The notes under the pieces were generated by a model. The model did not search any database. It was not told the DNA's origin and saw only the letters and a program-made list of their open reading frames with translations. From NCBI GenBank assembly GCA_025350385.1, contig JANXXZ010000583.1, forward strand, positions 1 through 16,900: a DNA stretch of 16,900 nt, given 5' to 3'. This document shows positions 1 through 8,429 of the stretch, piece by piece. Both the position numbers and the translations under genes were made by a program. Every line of letters starts with the position of its first letter. Position 1 is the first letter of the stretch. Source of the DNA: Bacteroidales bacterium (GTDB taxonomy: Bacteria > Bacteroidota > Bacteroidia > Bacteroidales > UBA4417).

Positions 1-426
1 GGTGCGCGAGGGTACATTGTACAGGATGATAGGCAGTGGACTTACTACTGCAATGCTTTTATAGTGCAGGTAAATACCCCGCTGTTGGGGTTTATTGTAA
101 TAAGGAGTAACTGAAAGAATAGCATCAAACCCGTCAGTTGAACAGGTTCTGAGTTTGTTGACAATCTCCTGTGTGTTGTTCCCTCCTAGTCCAAGCACCA
201 GAGGAAGCCTCTCATTCACAGTATCAACAACAAACTGGGCAAGAGCATGTTTTTCTTCCTTAGTAAGAGTGGCCGACTCTGCAGTTGTTCCCTGCACTAC
301 AAGGTAGTTTACACCACCTTCAATGCAGTGTTCGATCAGTTTCTCAAGGGACCCGAAATCAATAGTGCCTTGTTTATGAAATGGTGTAACAAGGGCAACC
401 CCTGACCCTTTGAATATTGAATTCAT
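1..426 (-). CDS. dapA: 4-hydroxy-tetrahydrodipicolinate synthase, N-terminal part (cut by window edge)
   Basis: This cytoplasmic class I aldolase condenses pyruvate with aspartate semialdehyde, the first committed step of the diaminopimelate/lysine pathway. Reading the minus strand from ATG at 426 gives 142 uninterrupted codons that run off the left edge, about half of a normal protein of roughly 295 residues. Visible family signatures are GVALVTPF (residues 9-16), GTTAES (46-51, the pyruvate-contacting Thr-Thr pair), TPYYNKP (107-113) and ILYNVPSRT (134-142). The Tyr in YNVPSR corresponds to the catalytic Tyr133 of E. coli DapA. The Schiff-base lysine lies beyond the window. The usual GTTGES reads GTTAES here, which I believe is tolerated in Bacteroidota. 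The start codon lies one base after the stop of the DUF6913 gene, so the two are almost certainly cotranscribed. Identification is secure. Confidence 0.96.
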   Translation of the reverse strand, partial: MNSIFKGSGVALVTPFHKQGTIDFGSLEKLIEHCIEGGVNYLVVQGTTAESATLTKEEKHALAQFVVDTVNERLPLVLGLGGNNTQEIVNKLRTCSTDGFDAILSVTPYYNKPQQRGIYLHYKSIAVVSPLPIILYNVPSRT

Positions 427-427
427 T

Positions 428-979
428 CTATGTTTCTATATTAATTTTAGTTAAATAATGTATTACCTGACCCATAAAATACTCAATGCTTGAATCGGCT
501 GGTACATCAATCATGAGGTCATAATAGTCCTGATGATTTTCATCAAACCGTCCGATCTTTAACCCGGCTTTTGTCTTAGCTGCCAGGTAGAGAAGCGGAA
601 AAAACTCAGCAAGGGAGAGATCTATGAGAATGTCAAATTCTTCTTCAAGGAAGTCTTTTACGAATGGTTTTTGAGGCTGGTAATACCAGTTGAGGTCTTT
701 TAACGTAATGATATCCTGCAGAAGCTTTGGTATAAAGTAATGGGGAACAAATTTCTGTTCAGTATAACAAGCTACCCTCACTTTAAGGTTTTGTTCATTC
801 AGTTTCTTAATAAACTCTTCAACCTTTTTATAACTGTCTTCATCCGGGAGATAATATAAAAGGGCAATGGTTTGTGCATTTTCGAGATTATTTGCTCTTC
901 GGTTTCTGACAAGTTTCTTGTGTTCCAGATGCAGGTTGCGGCTGGCACTGCGGTAACGGAATTTGCTGAATAATTTCAA
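428..979 (-). CDS. DUF6913-type conserved protein upstream of dapA
   Basis: This is a 183-residue protein of unknown function. I recognise it as the DUF6913-type protein commonly found directly upstream of dapA in Bacteroidota, from memory of the family and its context. It has a basic N-terminus (many Arg/Lys in residues 2-28), an Asn-Leu-Glu-Asn-Ala segment starting the folded part (30-35), a hydrophobic FDILIDLS strand (115-122) and a conserved-looking AAKTKAGLKIGR stretch (133-144). There is no signal peptide or membrane segment, so it is probably cytoplasmic. The start is uncertain: no ATG exists between an in-frame stop five codons upstream and the TTG at 979, so TTG is used. It ends one base before dapA begins, implying translational coupling. 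A role linked to lysine or peptidoglycan precursor supply is inference from position only. Confidence 0.8.
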   Translation of the reverse strand: MKLFSKFRYRSASRNLHLEHKKLVRNRRANNLENAQTIALLYYLPDEDSYKKVEEFIKKLNEQNLKVRVACYTEQKFVPHYFIPKLLQDIITLKDLNWYYQPQKPFVKDFLEEEFDILIDLSLAEFFPLLYLAAKTKAGLKIGRFDENHQDYYDLMIDVPADSSIEYFMGQVIHYLTKINIET

Positions 980-1301
980 GGATACAGGATTTTAGAGTAT
1001 TGGCCATGCACCCGGCCAGATGCCGGCCTTGATAAGGAACTTGCTAAGATAGCGCATTTTATTTTTGTCAGTACATATTTACTTTTTTTTATTAGTGACT
1101 GTTTAAATTTTCAAGATCTACAGAATTATGCGAAATTATTTTTAAAATAAAAGATCGAAAAATCAATTTACGGAATTAAAAGACTTTTAGTGTCCTGGTT
1201 TTCGCCTTGTCGCCCCTCGCCCTGACCCCTTCATCTTAAGTAAAAATCTACTTCCACGGATAATACTATGGTTTTAAAACAGACTCTTCTTATTGTTCAA
1301 A
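980..1301. other. Intergenic region without a recognisable gene
   Basis: No supported coding region or RNA gene is seen in these 322 bases between the 3' end of the flavin reductase gene and the DUF6913 start. It is AT-rich in 1060-1180. A short GC-rich hairpin, CCGGC-CAGAT-GCCGG at 1012-1026, lies about 35-45 bases upstream of the DUF6913 start on the transcribed strand and could sit in its leader. No TAnnTTTG box was found on the minus strand here, so the promoter for DUF6913-dapA is not identified. Confidence 0.6.
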
Positions 1302-1823
1302 TTATTTTTCCTTTCTAATCAGACATTTAACAATTTCGCCGATATACATCCGGTGGTAATCGTGTTTCGGATAGTTTTTCTGTATCGCAGGAATAAGAAA
1401 ATTCGAAGGGTCAATATCATCAAAGTATATTTTTCGGCATTGAAACACCAGCCTGGCTTGTTTAAAGTAAACCGAACCATCCGATGTTTCAGTTGGTTCC
1501 AATCCGGTTGAAACTATTTTATTCACATCGCGTCCTGAGTATTTTCCGCAAAAATTGAGTTTATCCCGGTGAATTTCATCCAGGAAACTCAATGTAAATA
1601 AATCACCCGATTCCATAAACCCGTAAGTGAACCGTTGGGGTCTCACAAAAGCAAACACTACCGGTTTGTTCCAGAGTATGCCCAACCCGCCCCAGCTTGC
1701 TGTCATGGTATTGAACTCTTGCAAGGTACCGGCCGTCAGCAGGAACCACTCCTGGTCAATCATCTTAAACGGATTGCCTTGAATTTCGGTATGATTAATT
1801 TCAATAAAAGCTGATTCAGTCAT
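1302..1823 (-). CDS. Flavin reductase family protein (FMN-binding split barrel)
   Basis: This 173-residue cytoplasmic protein looks like a member of the flavin reductase-like family, which binds FMN in a split beta-barrel and usually transfers hydride from NAD(P)H to flavin. The FMN-binding region is recognisable: NTMTASWGGLGILWNKP at 38-54, the strand VFAFVRPQR (56-64) and the following FTLSFLDE (76-83). A segment KLNFCGKYSGRDVNK (88-102) matches the common C(G/S)xxSGRDxxK pattern of small Bacteroidota members. Length is normal for this short single-domain type. Its ATG overlaps the last eight bases of the upstream lipoprotein gene, so the two form one transcription unit. The electron acceptor cannot be read from the sequence; some relatives bind flavin or heme without a known partner. 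Confidence 0.88.
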   Translation of the reverse strand: MTESAFIEINHTEIQGNPFKMIDQEWFLLTAGTLQEFNTMTASWGGLGILWNKPVVFAFVRPQRFTYGFMESGDLFTLSFLDEIHRDKLNFCGKYSGRDVNKIVSTGLEPTETSDGSVYFKQARLVFQCRKIYFDDIDPSNFLIPAIQKNYPKHDYHRMYIGEIVKCLIRKEK

Positions 1824-3465
1824 TTTGAAATTTCTTTACTCTCTTTAAATTCAATAAATTAAGCGGGTTGCATCCTAATCCCGAAATGCTCTTACCTGTA
1901 AAGCGCAGAACCTGGTCATAATACAGAACCAGAACCGGTGCATCTGCCATCATCAATTTATCCATCTGCGAATAAAGGTTCCCGCGGATTGAATCGTTGA
2001 GTTCCATTATTGCCTTCTGGTATAGTTTGTCAAACGCCGGATTTGAATAATGAGTGTAGTTTGGACCGTCAGGGCAGAAATTTAACGAATAAAAGAGTGA
2101 AAGATAGTTTTCGGCATCCGGATAGTCGGCTATCCATGAGCCTCTGAAGAACGCTACCTTCGACTGGGCAATCATTTCACGCAAAGTAGCAGGCGGAGAA
2201 ACATCAATCAGGATATTAAACCCGGCTTCGTTTAATTGACTTTGAATGTATTTACAGAGATCGAGGTAAGATGCATTGGTAGTCAGGGTGATAGGCGGCA
2301 GTCCTTTTCCTCCCGGAAAGCCTGCCGAAGCAAGCAATTCCCTGGCTTTCACCGGGTCATAATCATAACCTTTTACAGCCTTCTGATCAAACCAGGGTAA
2401 TCCTTCAGGAACGAATCCTGAAACTCCCGGAATTCCGATATTATTGCGCAGGTATCTCATCATCTTTACCCTGTCAAAGCTGTAATTCATCGCTTGCCTG
2501 ATTGCCCTGAAACGCATAGGATTATTCTTCATGACCGGGAAAGAAGGATCTACAAGAATTCCCAGATATTCGGTATTCAGGTAAGGTCTCTTGATCAGGC
2601 AGATCCTGTTCCGGTACTTTGTATTCAGTTCTCCTGAACGGGTGAGTAATTCATCCTTATAACTGGCATCAATCCCCGACATGAAATCGAGGTTTCCTTT
2701 AACAAATTCCAGGAATGCCGATTGCTTATCAACGATAAAAGTTACTGCAATTGCATCCAGGTAGGGAAGCCGCTTCCCGTTTTCCTGTTCAAAGTAATTT
2801 TCGTTCTTTACCATCACTAGTTTGACACCTTCTTTCCAGAGTTTTAACCTGAAAGGTCCGGTTCCCACCGGGTGCTGCCTGAAATCATTTCCATACTTCT
2901 CAATTGCTTCTTTTGGCACGACTGAACAGTATTGCATACTGAGTAATCCCAGGAAAGGAGGGAATGGTTCTGACAAAACAATACGAAAGCAGCTGTCATT
3001 CAAAGCATTATACGCATATTGGTTACCGTTTTTGCTTACCTGGGTAAATATCCAGCCACCGGGTGAAGCTAATGCCGGATCAGTGATCCTGTTGAAACTG
3101 TAGGCTACATCATATGCGGTTACTTTTCGGCCTTTACCTCCCTTAAAGATTTCTGAATCATGAAAGTACACGTCGTTTCGAAGGCTGAAGGTATAGGTCA
3201 ATCCATCAGCCGAGATAGTCCAGCTTTTAGCAATACAGGGAATTGGTTTTAATGTATCATTAAGTTGCACCAGGCCATTGAAGAGTTGGTTTACTGCCCA
3301 TATGTTTGCCTGGTTGCGTGCAAAAGCAGGATCAAGCGAGGTAATACCTGCCGATTCGTTATACCTGAATACAGTTTTACCATTATCACCAAAGTGCTTC
3401 CCTTTACAGGAAAAAAGAAAGAACATGAGAAACAATAATAAGTGTACCAGCAAACTTCTTTTCAT
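1816..3465 (-). CDS. ABC-type peptide/solute-binding lipoprotein (SBP_bac_5 family)
   Basis: This 549-residue protein is a family 5 extracellular solute-binding protein (DppA/OppA type), normally the capture subunit of an oligopeptide or nickel ABC importer. Residues 1-20 form a lipoprotein signal peptide: basic start, long hydrophobic core, and lipobox LFSC with the lipidated Cys at 20. The mature protein has the expected order of features: ITSLDPAFA (about 41-49), the LxYTFxLRxxVxFHD signature (about 89-103), TAYDVAYSFNR (about 116-126), HPVGTGPFRL (about 198-207), and a C-terminal lobe with GFNILIDVSPP and SWIADYPDAENYL. Length is typical. No permease or ATPase genes adjoin it, so transport partners must be elsewhere or it acts differently. 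It overlaps the flavin reductase gene by eight bases. A -7 box lies 20 bases upstream of the ATG. Confidence 0.92.
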   Translation of the reverse strand: MKRSLLVHLLLFLMFFLFSCKGKHFGDNGKTVFRYNESAGITSLDPAFARNQANIWAVNQLFNGLVQLNDTLKPIPCIAKSWTISADGLTYTFSLRNDVYFHDSEIFKGGKGRKVTAYDVAYSFNRITDPALASPGGWIFTQVSKNGNQYAYNALNDSCFRIVLSEPFPPFLGLLSMQYCSVVPKEAIEKYGNDFRQHPVGTGPFRLKLWKEGVKLVMVKNENYFEQENGKRLPYLDAIAVTFIVDKQSAFLEFVKGNLDFMSGIDASYKDELLTRSGELNTKYRNRICLIKRPYLNTEYLGILVDPSFPVMKNNPMRFRAIRQAMNYSFDRVKMMRYLRNNIGIPGVSGFVPEGLPWFDQKAVKGYDYDPVKARELLASAGFPGGKGLPPITLTTNASYLDLCKYIQSQLNEAGFNILIDVSPPATLREMIAQSKVAFFRGSWIADYPDAENYLSLFYSLNFCPDGPNYTHYSNPAFDKLYQKAIMELNDSIRGNLYSQMDKLMMADAPVLVLYYDQVLRFTGKSISGLGCNPLNLLNLKRVKKFQND

Positions 3466-3473
3466 TCATCCGG

Positions 3474-3489
3474 TTTTGGCTGGCCAAAA
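3474..3489. promoter_or_regulatory. Palindrome overlapping the lipoprotein promoter, possible operator
   Basis: TTTTGGC-TG-GCCAAAA is a perfect inverted repeat with 7-base arms and a 2-base centre. It lies 9-24 bases upstream of the lipoprotein ATG and overlaps its putative -7 element. That position fits a repressor site. No regulator gene is adjacent, so the binding protein is unknown. It could also be a small leader hairpin. Confidence 0.35.
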
Positions 3490-3492
3490 TTA
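3485..3492 (-). promoter_or_regulatory. Putative -7 element of the lipoprotein/flavin reductase operon
   Basis: On the minus strand this reads TAATTTTG, a match to the Bacteroidota -7 consensus TAnnTTTG, ending 20 bases before the ATG at 3465. No matching TTTG is present at the expected -33 spacing, so the call rests on the -7 box and position. It overlaps the palindrome at 3474-3489. Confidence 0.5.
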
Positions 3493-3562
3493 CACCAAAT
3501 AGCCATGATTGTACCAGGGTGAGCAGAAATTGATAATAAGCCATTCCAGGCCGTTCAATTCG

Positions 3563-3810
3563 GCATATTAAACAAATTTTGCAACTAATCAACCTGTCAA
3601 TAAAAGATTTAATTATCATATATACAGTATTTTAACCACAAAGGAGTGCACTAAGAAGGCACAAAGCACACAAATTGTGAAATTATAACTAAACAGCTAA
3701 TATTTAAGGCTTTGCGTTCTTTGCGACTTACAATTGTGAACTTTGCGGTTAAATCATTTATCTGTATATCAACGTATTAACAATGTGATTAGTTGCCAAA
3801 TTTTTAATGC
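3563..3810. repeat. Large imperfect inverted repeat (REP/MITE-like intergenic element)
   Basis: The stretch folds back on itself over about 248 bases. Matching arm segments, from outside in, are GCAACTAATCA (3581-3591) with TGATTAGTTGC (3786-3796), ATATACAG (3620-3627) with CTGTATAT (3762-3769), and TTTAACCACAAAG (3631-3643) with CTTTGCGGTTAAA (3741-3753). The inner arms consist of short degenerate units such as ACAAAG, ACTAAG, ACAAAG and, on the other side, CTTTGCG and CTTTGCG. This CACAAAG/CTTTGCG design is a widespread intergenic repeat class, known to me from Bacteroidota and other phyla. It contains no ORF and lies between the divergent promoters of the lipoprotein and M1 peptidase genes, possibly insulating them. 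Confidence 0.75.
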
Positions 3811-3837
3811 ATGAACCATAGAATTAAGCCGGAACCG

Positions 3838-3872
3838 TTTGGATTATGAGTGACAGAAAAAACTTACTTTTG
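3838..3872 (+). promoter_or_regulatory. Promoter of the M1 peptidase gene
   Basis: A -33 TTTG at 3838-3841 and a -7 TACTTTTG at 3865-3872 are separated by 23 bases, fitting the Bacteroidota sigma-A pattern. The ATG at 3895 follows 22 bases later, giving a short leader. No Shine-Dalgarno sequence is visible, as usual in this phylum. Confidence 0.65.
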
Positions 3873-3894
3873 TTGAAAATAAAATCAATGTCAT

Positions 3895-5886
3895 ATGAAT
3901 AAGATATACTTGCTTGTATTGCTATCTGTTGCTTCCTTTTCATCAATAACAGCACAGCAACCATTGAATATGAAAGGTTCCGAGTATTGTTCAATGAAAA
4001 AGATGAAACAAGGACAGTTGAATGATCTAAGCCTTGCCTCACCTAATTCGCCAAAGCATAGTTATGATGTGCTGAATTATACGATGAATATCAACCTGAT
4101 GAATAATTATACTTCGCCTTACCCGGCAAGTTTCAGCGCGAATCTTATCATCAAGTTCCAGATTGATACAGCATTGAATGCTATTGTGCTGAACGCGGTG
4201 AACGCATCACTTGTGATTGATTCAGTAAAACTTGCAGGAACTGGTTTCAGCCATGTTTCGGATTTGCTGACCGTAAACCTGGATAGAACCTATCTTCCCG
4301 GAGAAATTACCCAGGTTCAGCTTTATTACAGGCATAATAATATAAATGATGGTGCAGTTTATACCTCAAATGGTTTCTTTTTTACCGATTGCGAGCCGGA
4401 AGGCGCACGTAAATGGTTTCCTTGTTATGATAGTCCCAGCGATAAGGCAACAGTTGATATAACGGCTAAAGTACCCCTGAATGTAAAACTTGGTTCAAAC
4501 GGCCGGCTACAGGATTCAATTGTAGATGCGAATTCAATCACCTATCATTGGATCAGCCGCGATCCGGTAGCCACATACCTCACTGTTATTACCTCCAAGG
4601 TGAATTACCAGCTGGATGTTGTGAATTGGACAAATCCGAACACTTCAGAAGTAGTCCCTATCCGTTTCTATCATAATTCAAATGAAGACCCAACCTATAT
4701 TGAAAGCATCATAGGTGACATGACTACTTTTTATTCCGGGCAATTCGGAGATCATCCGTTTGAGAAAAACGGCTTTGCAACATTGAATAACCAGTTCGTT
4801 TGGGGTGGAATGGAAAACCAGACCCTTACCAGCCTTTGCCCTGGTTGCTGGTACGAATCGCTTGTGGCACATGAATTCGCCCACCAGTGGTTTGGCGATA
4901 TGGTTACCTGTGGCACCTGGGCTGATATTTTCCTGAATGAAGGGTTTGCTACCTGGACAGAGGCACACTGGACCGAACATACAGGAGGGTATTCAGCATA
5001 TAAGGATGAGATAATAAATAATGCAGGTACCTATCTTTCTCAAAATCCCGGCTGGGCTATTTCGGACCCCGATTGGGCTATCAACACACCTGATGTTAAC
5101 ATCCTCTTCAATTTCGCTATTACATATGAAAAGGGAAGCTGTGTACTCCACCAGTTAAGGTATGTACTTGGCGATAGTTTGTTTTTTTCCGGCATGAAGG
5201 CTTATGCAACCGATACGGTAAATTTTAAATACAAATCTGCCACCATACCTGACTTCAGGGACAAGATGGAAGAGGTTTCGGGCCAGGATCTGAATTGGTT
5301 CTTTGATGAGTGGATTTACGCCCCCAATCACCCGAACTACAAGAATGTTTATGCAATCAAGCACCTGGACAATGGTAAATGGCAGGTTATGTTTACTGCA
5401 AAACAATCGGCATTAGCGCCTATCTACTGGCAGATGCCTTTAGAGTTGGAAATCAATTTCATGGATCTGTCAGATACCATTGTAAAGGTCTTTAACAGTT
5501 ACAACAGCCAGATTTACGCCTTCGAATTTGATAAACAACCTACGAATCTTGTTTTTGATCCCAACCACCAGATTGTGCTGAAGGAGGGGAGCACTATTGT
5601 AGGAAATGAAGAATTTGAAACATCAGCTAATCATATTATTAGTATTGCCCCGGACCCGTTCATCACATCTGCAACAGTGAATTACCGCCTGAATTCTTCA
5701 GGGAATGTAAAAATCTACTTATACGACCAACTAGGCAGGAAAATAAGCGAACTGGCAAATGAAAAACAATCCGCCGGTTCCCATACACTTACAATTGATG
5801 GAAACAGCCTGCAACCGGGCTTGTATTTTCTTCATTTTGAATCAGGCAATATTTCAGAAACTATAAAGCTTTTAAAAAGTAACTAA
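3895..5886 (+). CDS. Secreted M1 family metallopeptidase (aminopeptidase) with type IX sorting domain
   Basis: This 663-residue zinc aminopeptidase of family M1 probably removes N-terminal residues from peptides outside the cell. Residues 1-20 are a Sec signal peptide ending SITA, followed by QQ. The catalytic domain carries the exopeptidase motif GGMEN (304-308), the zinc site HEFAH (326-330) with the third ligand Glu349 in LNEGFATW, and the catalytic Tyr411 in TYEKGS. From about 580 to the end there is a type IX secretion C-terminal sorting domain: SIAPDPF (583-589), VKIYLYDQLGRKI (605-617), LQPGLYFLHF (639-648) and a basic terminal strand. The protein is therefore expected to cross the outer membrane through T9SS and be anchored or released. 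It lacks the long C-terminal helical domain of cytoplasmic PepN. It is monocistronic, with its own promoter and a shared terminator. Confidence 0.95.
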   Translation: MNKIYLLVLLSVASFSSITAQQPLNMKGSEYCSMKKMKQGQLNDLSLASPNSPKHSYDVLNYTMNINLMNNYTSPYPASFSANLIIKFQIDTALNAIVLNAVNASLVIDSVKLAGTGFSHVSDLLTVNLDRTYLPGEITQVQLYYRHNNINDGAVYTSNGFFFTDCEPEGARKWFPCYDSPSDKATVDITAKVPLNVKLGSNGRLQDSIVDANSITYHWISRDPVATYLTVITSKVNYQLDVVNWTNPNTSEVVPIRFYHNSNEDPTYIESIIGDMTTFYSGQFGDHPFEKNGFATLNNQFVWGGMENQTLTSLCPGCWYESLVAHEFAHQWFGDMVTCGTWADIFLNEGFATWTEAHWTEHTGGYSAYKDEIINNAGTYLSQNPGWAISDPDWAINTPDVNILFNFAITYEKGSCVLHQLRYVLGDSLFFSGMKAYATDTVNFKYKSATIPDFRDKMEEVSGQDLNWFFDEWIYAPNHPNYKNVYAIKHLDNGKWQVMFTAKQSALAPIYWQMPLELEINFMDLSDTIVKVFNSYNSQIYAFEFDKQPTNLVFDPNHQIVLKEGSTIVGNEEFETSANHIISIAPDPFITSATVNYRLNSSGNVKIYLYDQLGRKISELANEKQSAGSHTLTIDGNSLQPGLYFLHFESGNISETIKLLKSN

Positions 5887-5904
5887 TTCAGTTTCTTTCC
5901 TATC

Positions 5905-5939
5905 AAAAAAAATCCCGGTTACTCACCAAGATTTTTTTT
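5905..5939. terminator. Bidirectional terminator between M1 peptidase and lon
   Basis: AAAAAAAATC (5905-5914) and GATTTTTTTT (5930-5939) are perfect inverted arms, with a further GGT/ACC pairing inside (5917-5919 with 5925-5927). The hairpin sits 18 bases after the peptidase stop and 10 bases after the lon stop on the other strand, and has a T-run on each strand. The stem has an internal mismatched segment. Confidence 0.65.
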
Positions 5940-5949
5940 AATCGTAATT

Positions 5950-8373
5950 CTAATTCAGTGAAATCGGGTTATCCACCTTTTCCTTTGTAAGCGCGAGGTT
6001 AATCACTTCAATCATTTCAGCTATATAGTGGAAGTTTACGCCTTTGATGTATTCCTGTTTAATTTCTTCAATATCCTTTCGGTTATCTTCCGAAAGGATG
6101 ATATCAGTGATCCTGGCGCGCTTTGCGGCAAGAATCTTTTCTTTTATTCCGCCAACAGGCAGTACACGTCCGCGTAAGGTAATTTCGCCGGTCATGGCTA
6201 TCTTGTTTCTCACTTTGCGTTGGGTAAAAGCTGAAGCCAGGGCTGTAAACATGGTAATACCTGCCGAAGGTCCGTCCTTGGGTGTTGCACCTTCAGGAAC
6301 ATGTATATGTACATTCCATTTTTCAAACACTGAAATTGGAATATTGAGCAGGGATGCATGCGATTTTAGGTACTCATAAGCCAGGGTAGCTGATTCCTTC
6401 ATTACATCACCCAGGTTCCCGGTAATTGTAAGTATTCCTTTACCCGGGCTCAGGCTGACTTCAACAAATAATATTTCACCCCCGACAGCAGTCCATGCAA
6501 GGCCTGTAACTACGCCTGCCACCTTGTTGGTAAAGCTCTTCTCCTGCTGGAACATGGCATTCCCGAGTATTTTCTGTAGATCAGCAGGTGTAAGCGTTGC
6601 GCTGATTTGTACACCCATGGCAACAAAACGGGCACGGCTGCGGATTACTTTCGCAATCGTCTTTTCCAGTAACCTGACTCCTGATTCACGGGTATAGTCC
6701 TCAATGAGGTGCTGCAAGGTCAGTTTTGGAAAAGAAATAGTTTTGGGATCCATTCCATGCTCTTTCAGCTGTTTTGGAATAAGGTGTCTCTTTGCAATTT
6801 CAATTTTTTCTTCAAGCAGGTATCCGCTCAGGTCAATGATTTCCATGCGGTCACGAAGTGCAGGGTGAACGGTGCTTAAGTTATTAGCTGTAGCAATGAA
6901 CATAACCTTTGAAAGATCATATTCTATTTCCATGAAATTGTCGTAGAAAGCAATATTCTGTTCCGGGTCAAGAACCTCTAGCAATGCTGCTGAAGGATCG
7001 CCATTTACAGTCATTCCGGAAACCTTATCAATTTCATCCAAAACAAATACCGGGTTTGAATATTTTGCTTTCCTGATGCTCTGGATAATACGACCAGGCA
7101 TTGCACCAATATAGGTACGGCGATGCCCGCGGATTTCAGCTTCGTCATGCAATCCACCCAGCGACATACGGATATAACTGCGTTCAAGCGCTTTCGAAAT
7201 GGATTTCCCCAACGAAGTCTTCCCGACTCCGGGTGGGCCTACCAGGCAAAGAATCGGCGATTTCATGTCGCCTTTTAACTTCAGAACTGCCAGGTATTCA
7301 ATGATTCGCTCTTTGATTTTTTCCATCCCGTAATGATCATGATCGAGAACCTTTTGAGCGTGTTTCAGGTCGAAATTATCTTCGGTAAAAGACTCCCAAG
7401 GAAGATCCACCATTACTTCAAGGTAATTCAGCTGGATGGAATATTCCATAGCAGCAGGATTCATACGGCTGATCTTGTTCAGTTCCTTCTCAAATACCTT
7501 TGCTGCATTTTCAGGCCATTTCTTTTCGGCAGCCTTTGCTTTAATATCATTGATCTGTTGTTCATTCGGGTTGTTTCCGAGTTCTTCCTGGATCAGTCGG
7601 AGTTGCTGGTTCAGCAGGTAATCACGTTGCTGTTTATCCATATCCACTTTAACCTTATTCTGGATCTGGTTTTTAAGTTCCAGCATCTGCAGATCTTTGC
7701 TGAGCAGCGTAAGAACAACATTTGCCCTCTGCTCCAGGTTCTTAATGGCAAGCAGGTTTTGTTTTTCGGGCAGTTCAACATTCAGGTTGGATGCAACGAA
7801 ATTTACCAGAAACACGGGGCTGTCAATGTTTTTTATCGCAAAAGCCGCTTCGCTTGGAAGGTTAGGTGATTGATTAATGATCTGGATCGAAAGGTCTTTA
7901 ATGGAAGCAATCAATGCTTCAAAGCTTTTATCTTTTAAATCAACGGTTGTAGGATTATCAAACCCGCTCACTGAAGCCATAAAGTAGGGATCAGTTTGTA
8001 ACAGCGTTCCGAGTTCGAACCTTTTCTTGCCCTGGATTATAGCGGTTGTATTACCGTCGGGCATCTGTAATATCTTAATAATGTATGCAACAGTGCCTAT
8101 ACGGTTCAGATCTTCAAATGCAGGATCTTCTGTTTCCGGATCTTTCTGCGCCACCACCCCGATGATCCTTCCTCCTTTGTAATAATCCTTTATAAGCCGG
8201 ATTGATTTGTCACGTCCGACTGTAATCGGGATTACAACTCCAGGGAATAAAACTGTATTGCGCAAAGGTAAAATAGGCAATTCCGAAGGTACTTCTTCAG
8301 CATTAATCAATTCCTCGTCTTCGGCTGAAAGTAAAGGGATGAAATCGGTTTCGTCATCAAGTAAATTTGACAT
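5950..8373 (-). CDS. lon: ATP-dependent endopeptidase La (Lon)
   Basis: Lon is a cytoplasmic hexameric AAA+ serine protease that degrades misfolded and regulatory proteins. The 807-residue product has normal bacterial LonA architecture. The N-terminal substrate-binding domain starts at [15 protein letters not shown] (31-45), followed by a coiled-coil linker (about 205-300). The AAA+ module has Walker A GPPGVGKT (379-386), Walker B VFVLDEID (442-449) and the Arg-rich [13 protein letters not shown] (415-427). The C-terminal peptidase domain has the Ser-Lys dyad Ser703 (KDGPSAG) and Lys746 (GGIKEK). All catalytic residues are present. The ATG at 8373 is well placed before an acidic N-terminus. 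It is convergent with the peptidase gene. No clear TAnnTTTG box lies upstream, but a perfect palindrome is centred 48 bases before the start. Identification is secure. Confidence 0.98.
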   Translation of the reverse strand: MSNLLDDETDFIPLLSAEDEELINAEEVPSELPILPLRNTVLFPGVVIPITVGRDKSIRLIKDYYKGGRIIGVVAQKDPETEDPAFEDLNRIGTVAYIIKILQMPDGNTTAIIQGKKRFELGTLLQTDPYFMASVSGFDNPTTVDLKDKSFEALIASIKDLSIQIINQSPNLPSEAAFAIKNIDSPVFLVNFVASNLNVELPEKQNLLAIKNLEQRANVVLTLLSKDLQMLELKNQIQNKVKVDMDKQQRDYLLNQQLRLIQEELGNNPNEQQINDIKAKAAEKKWPENAAKVFEKELNKISRMNPAAMEYSIQLNYLEVMVDLPWESFTEDNFDLKHAQKVLDHDHYGMEKIKERIIEYLAVLKLKGDMKSPILCLVGPPGVGKTSLGKSISKALERSYIRMSLGGLHDEAEIRGHRRTYIGAMPGRIIQSIRKAKYSNPVFVLDEIDKVSGMTVNGDPSAALLEVLDPEQNIAFYDNFMEIEYDLSKVMFIATANNLSTVHPALRDRMEIIDLSGYLLEEKIEIAKRHLIPKQLKEHGMDPKTISFPKLTLQHLIEDYTRESGVRLLEKTIAKVIRSRARFVAMGVQISATLTPADLQKILGNAMFQQEKSFTNKVAGVVTGLAWTAVGGEILFVEVSLSPGKGILTITGNLGDVMKESATLAYEYLKSHASLLNIPISVFEKWNVHIHVPEGATPKDGPSAGITMFTALASAFTQRKVRNKIAMTGEITLRGRVLPVGGIKEKILAAKRARITDIILSEDNRKDIEEIKQEYIKGVNFHYIAEMIEVINLALTKEKVDNPISLN

Positions 8374-8412
8374 GTGGCAGTATTATGATTTTCATACTAG
8401 GTTAATAAATGA

Positions 8413-8429
8413 AATGTCATATTGACATT
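8413..8429. promoter_or_regulatory. Palindrome upstream of lon, possible operator
   Basis: AATGTCA-TAT-TGACATT is a perfect inverted repeat with 7-base arms, 40-56 bases upstream of the lon ATG. It is followed by GTCCT-N9-AGGAC at 8430-8448, a second, shorter inverted repeat. The position fits binding of a regulator, but it matches no heat-shock operator I know (CIRCE, CtsR or HAIR). Confidence 0.4.

Noticed and set aside
1060..1067. TATTTTTG on the plus strand, a perfect TAnnTTTG box
   Set aside because: No plus-strand gene follows it; the region is AT-rich, so a chance match is likely.
3404..3619. A minus-strand open frame covering the start of the lipoprotein gene
   Set aside because: It overlaps the signal peptide region in another frame and runs through the promoter and palindrome; no family resemblance.
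7333..7869. A 178-codon plus-strand open frame inside lon
   Set aside because: It is antisense to essential Lon coding sequence, and its Phe/Leu/Ile-rich translation is typical of a reverse-strand shadow.
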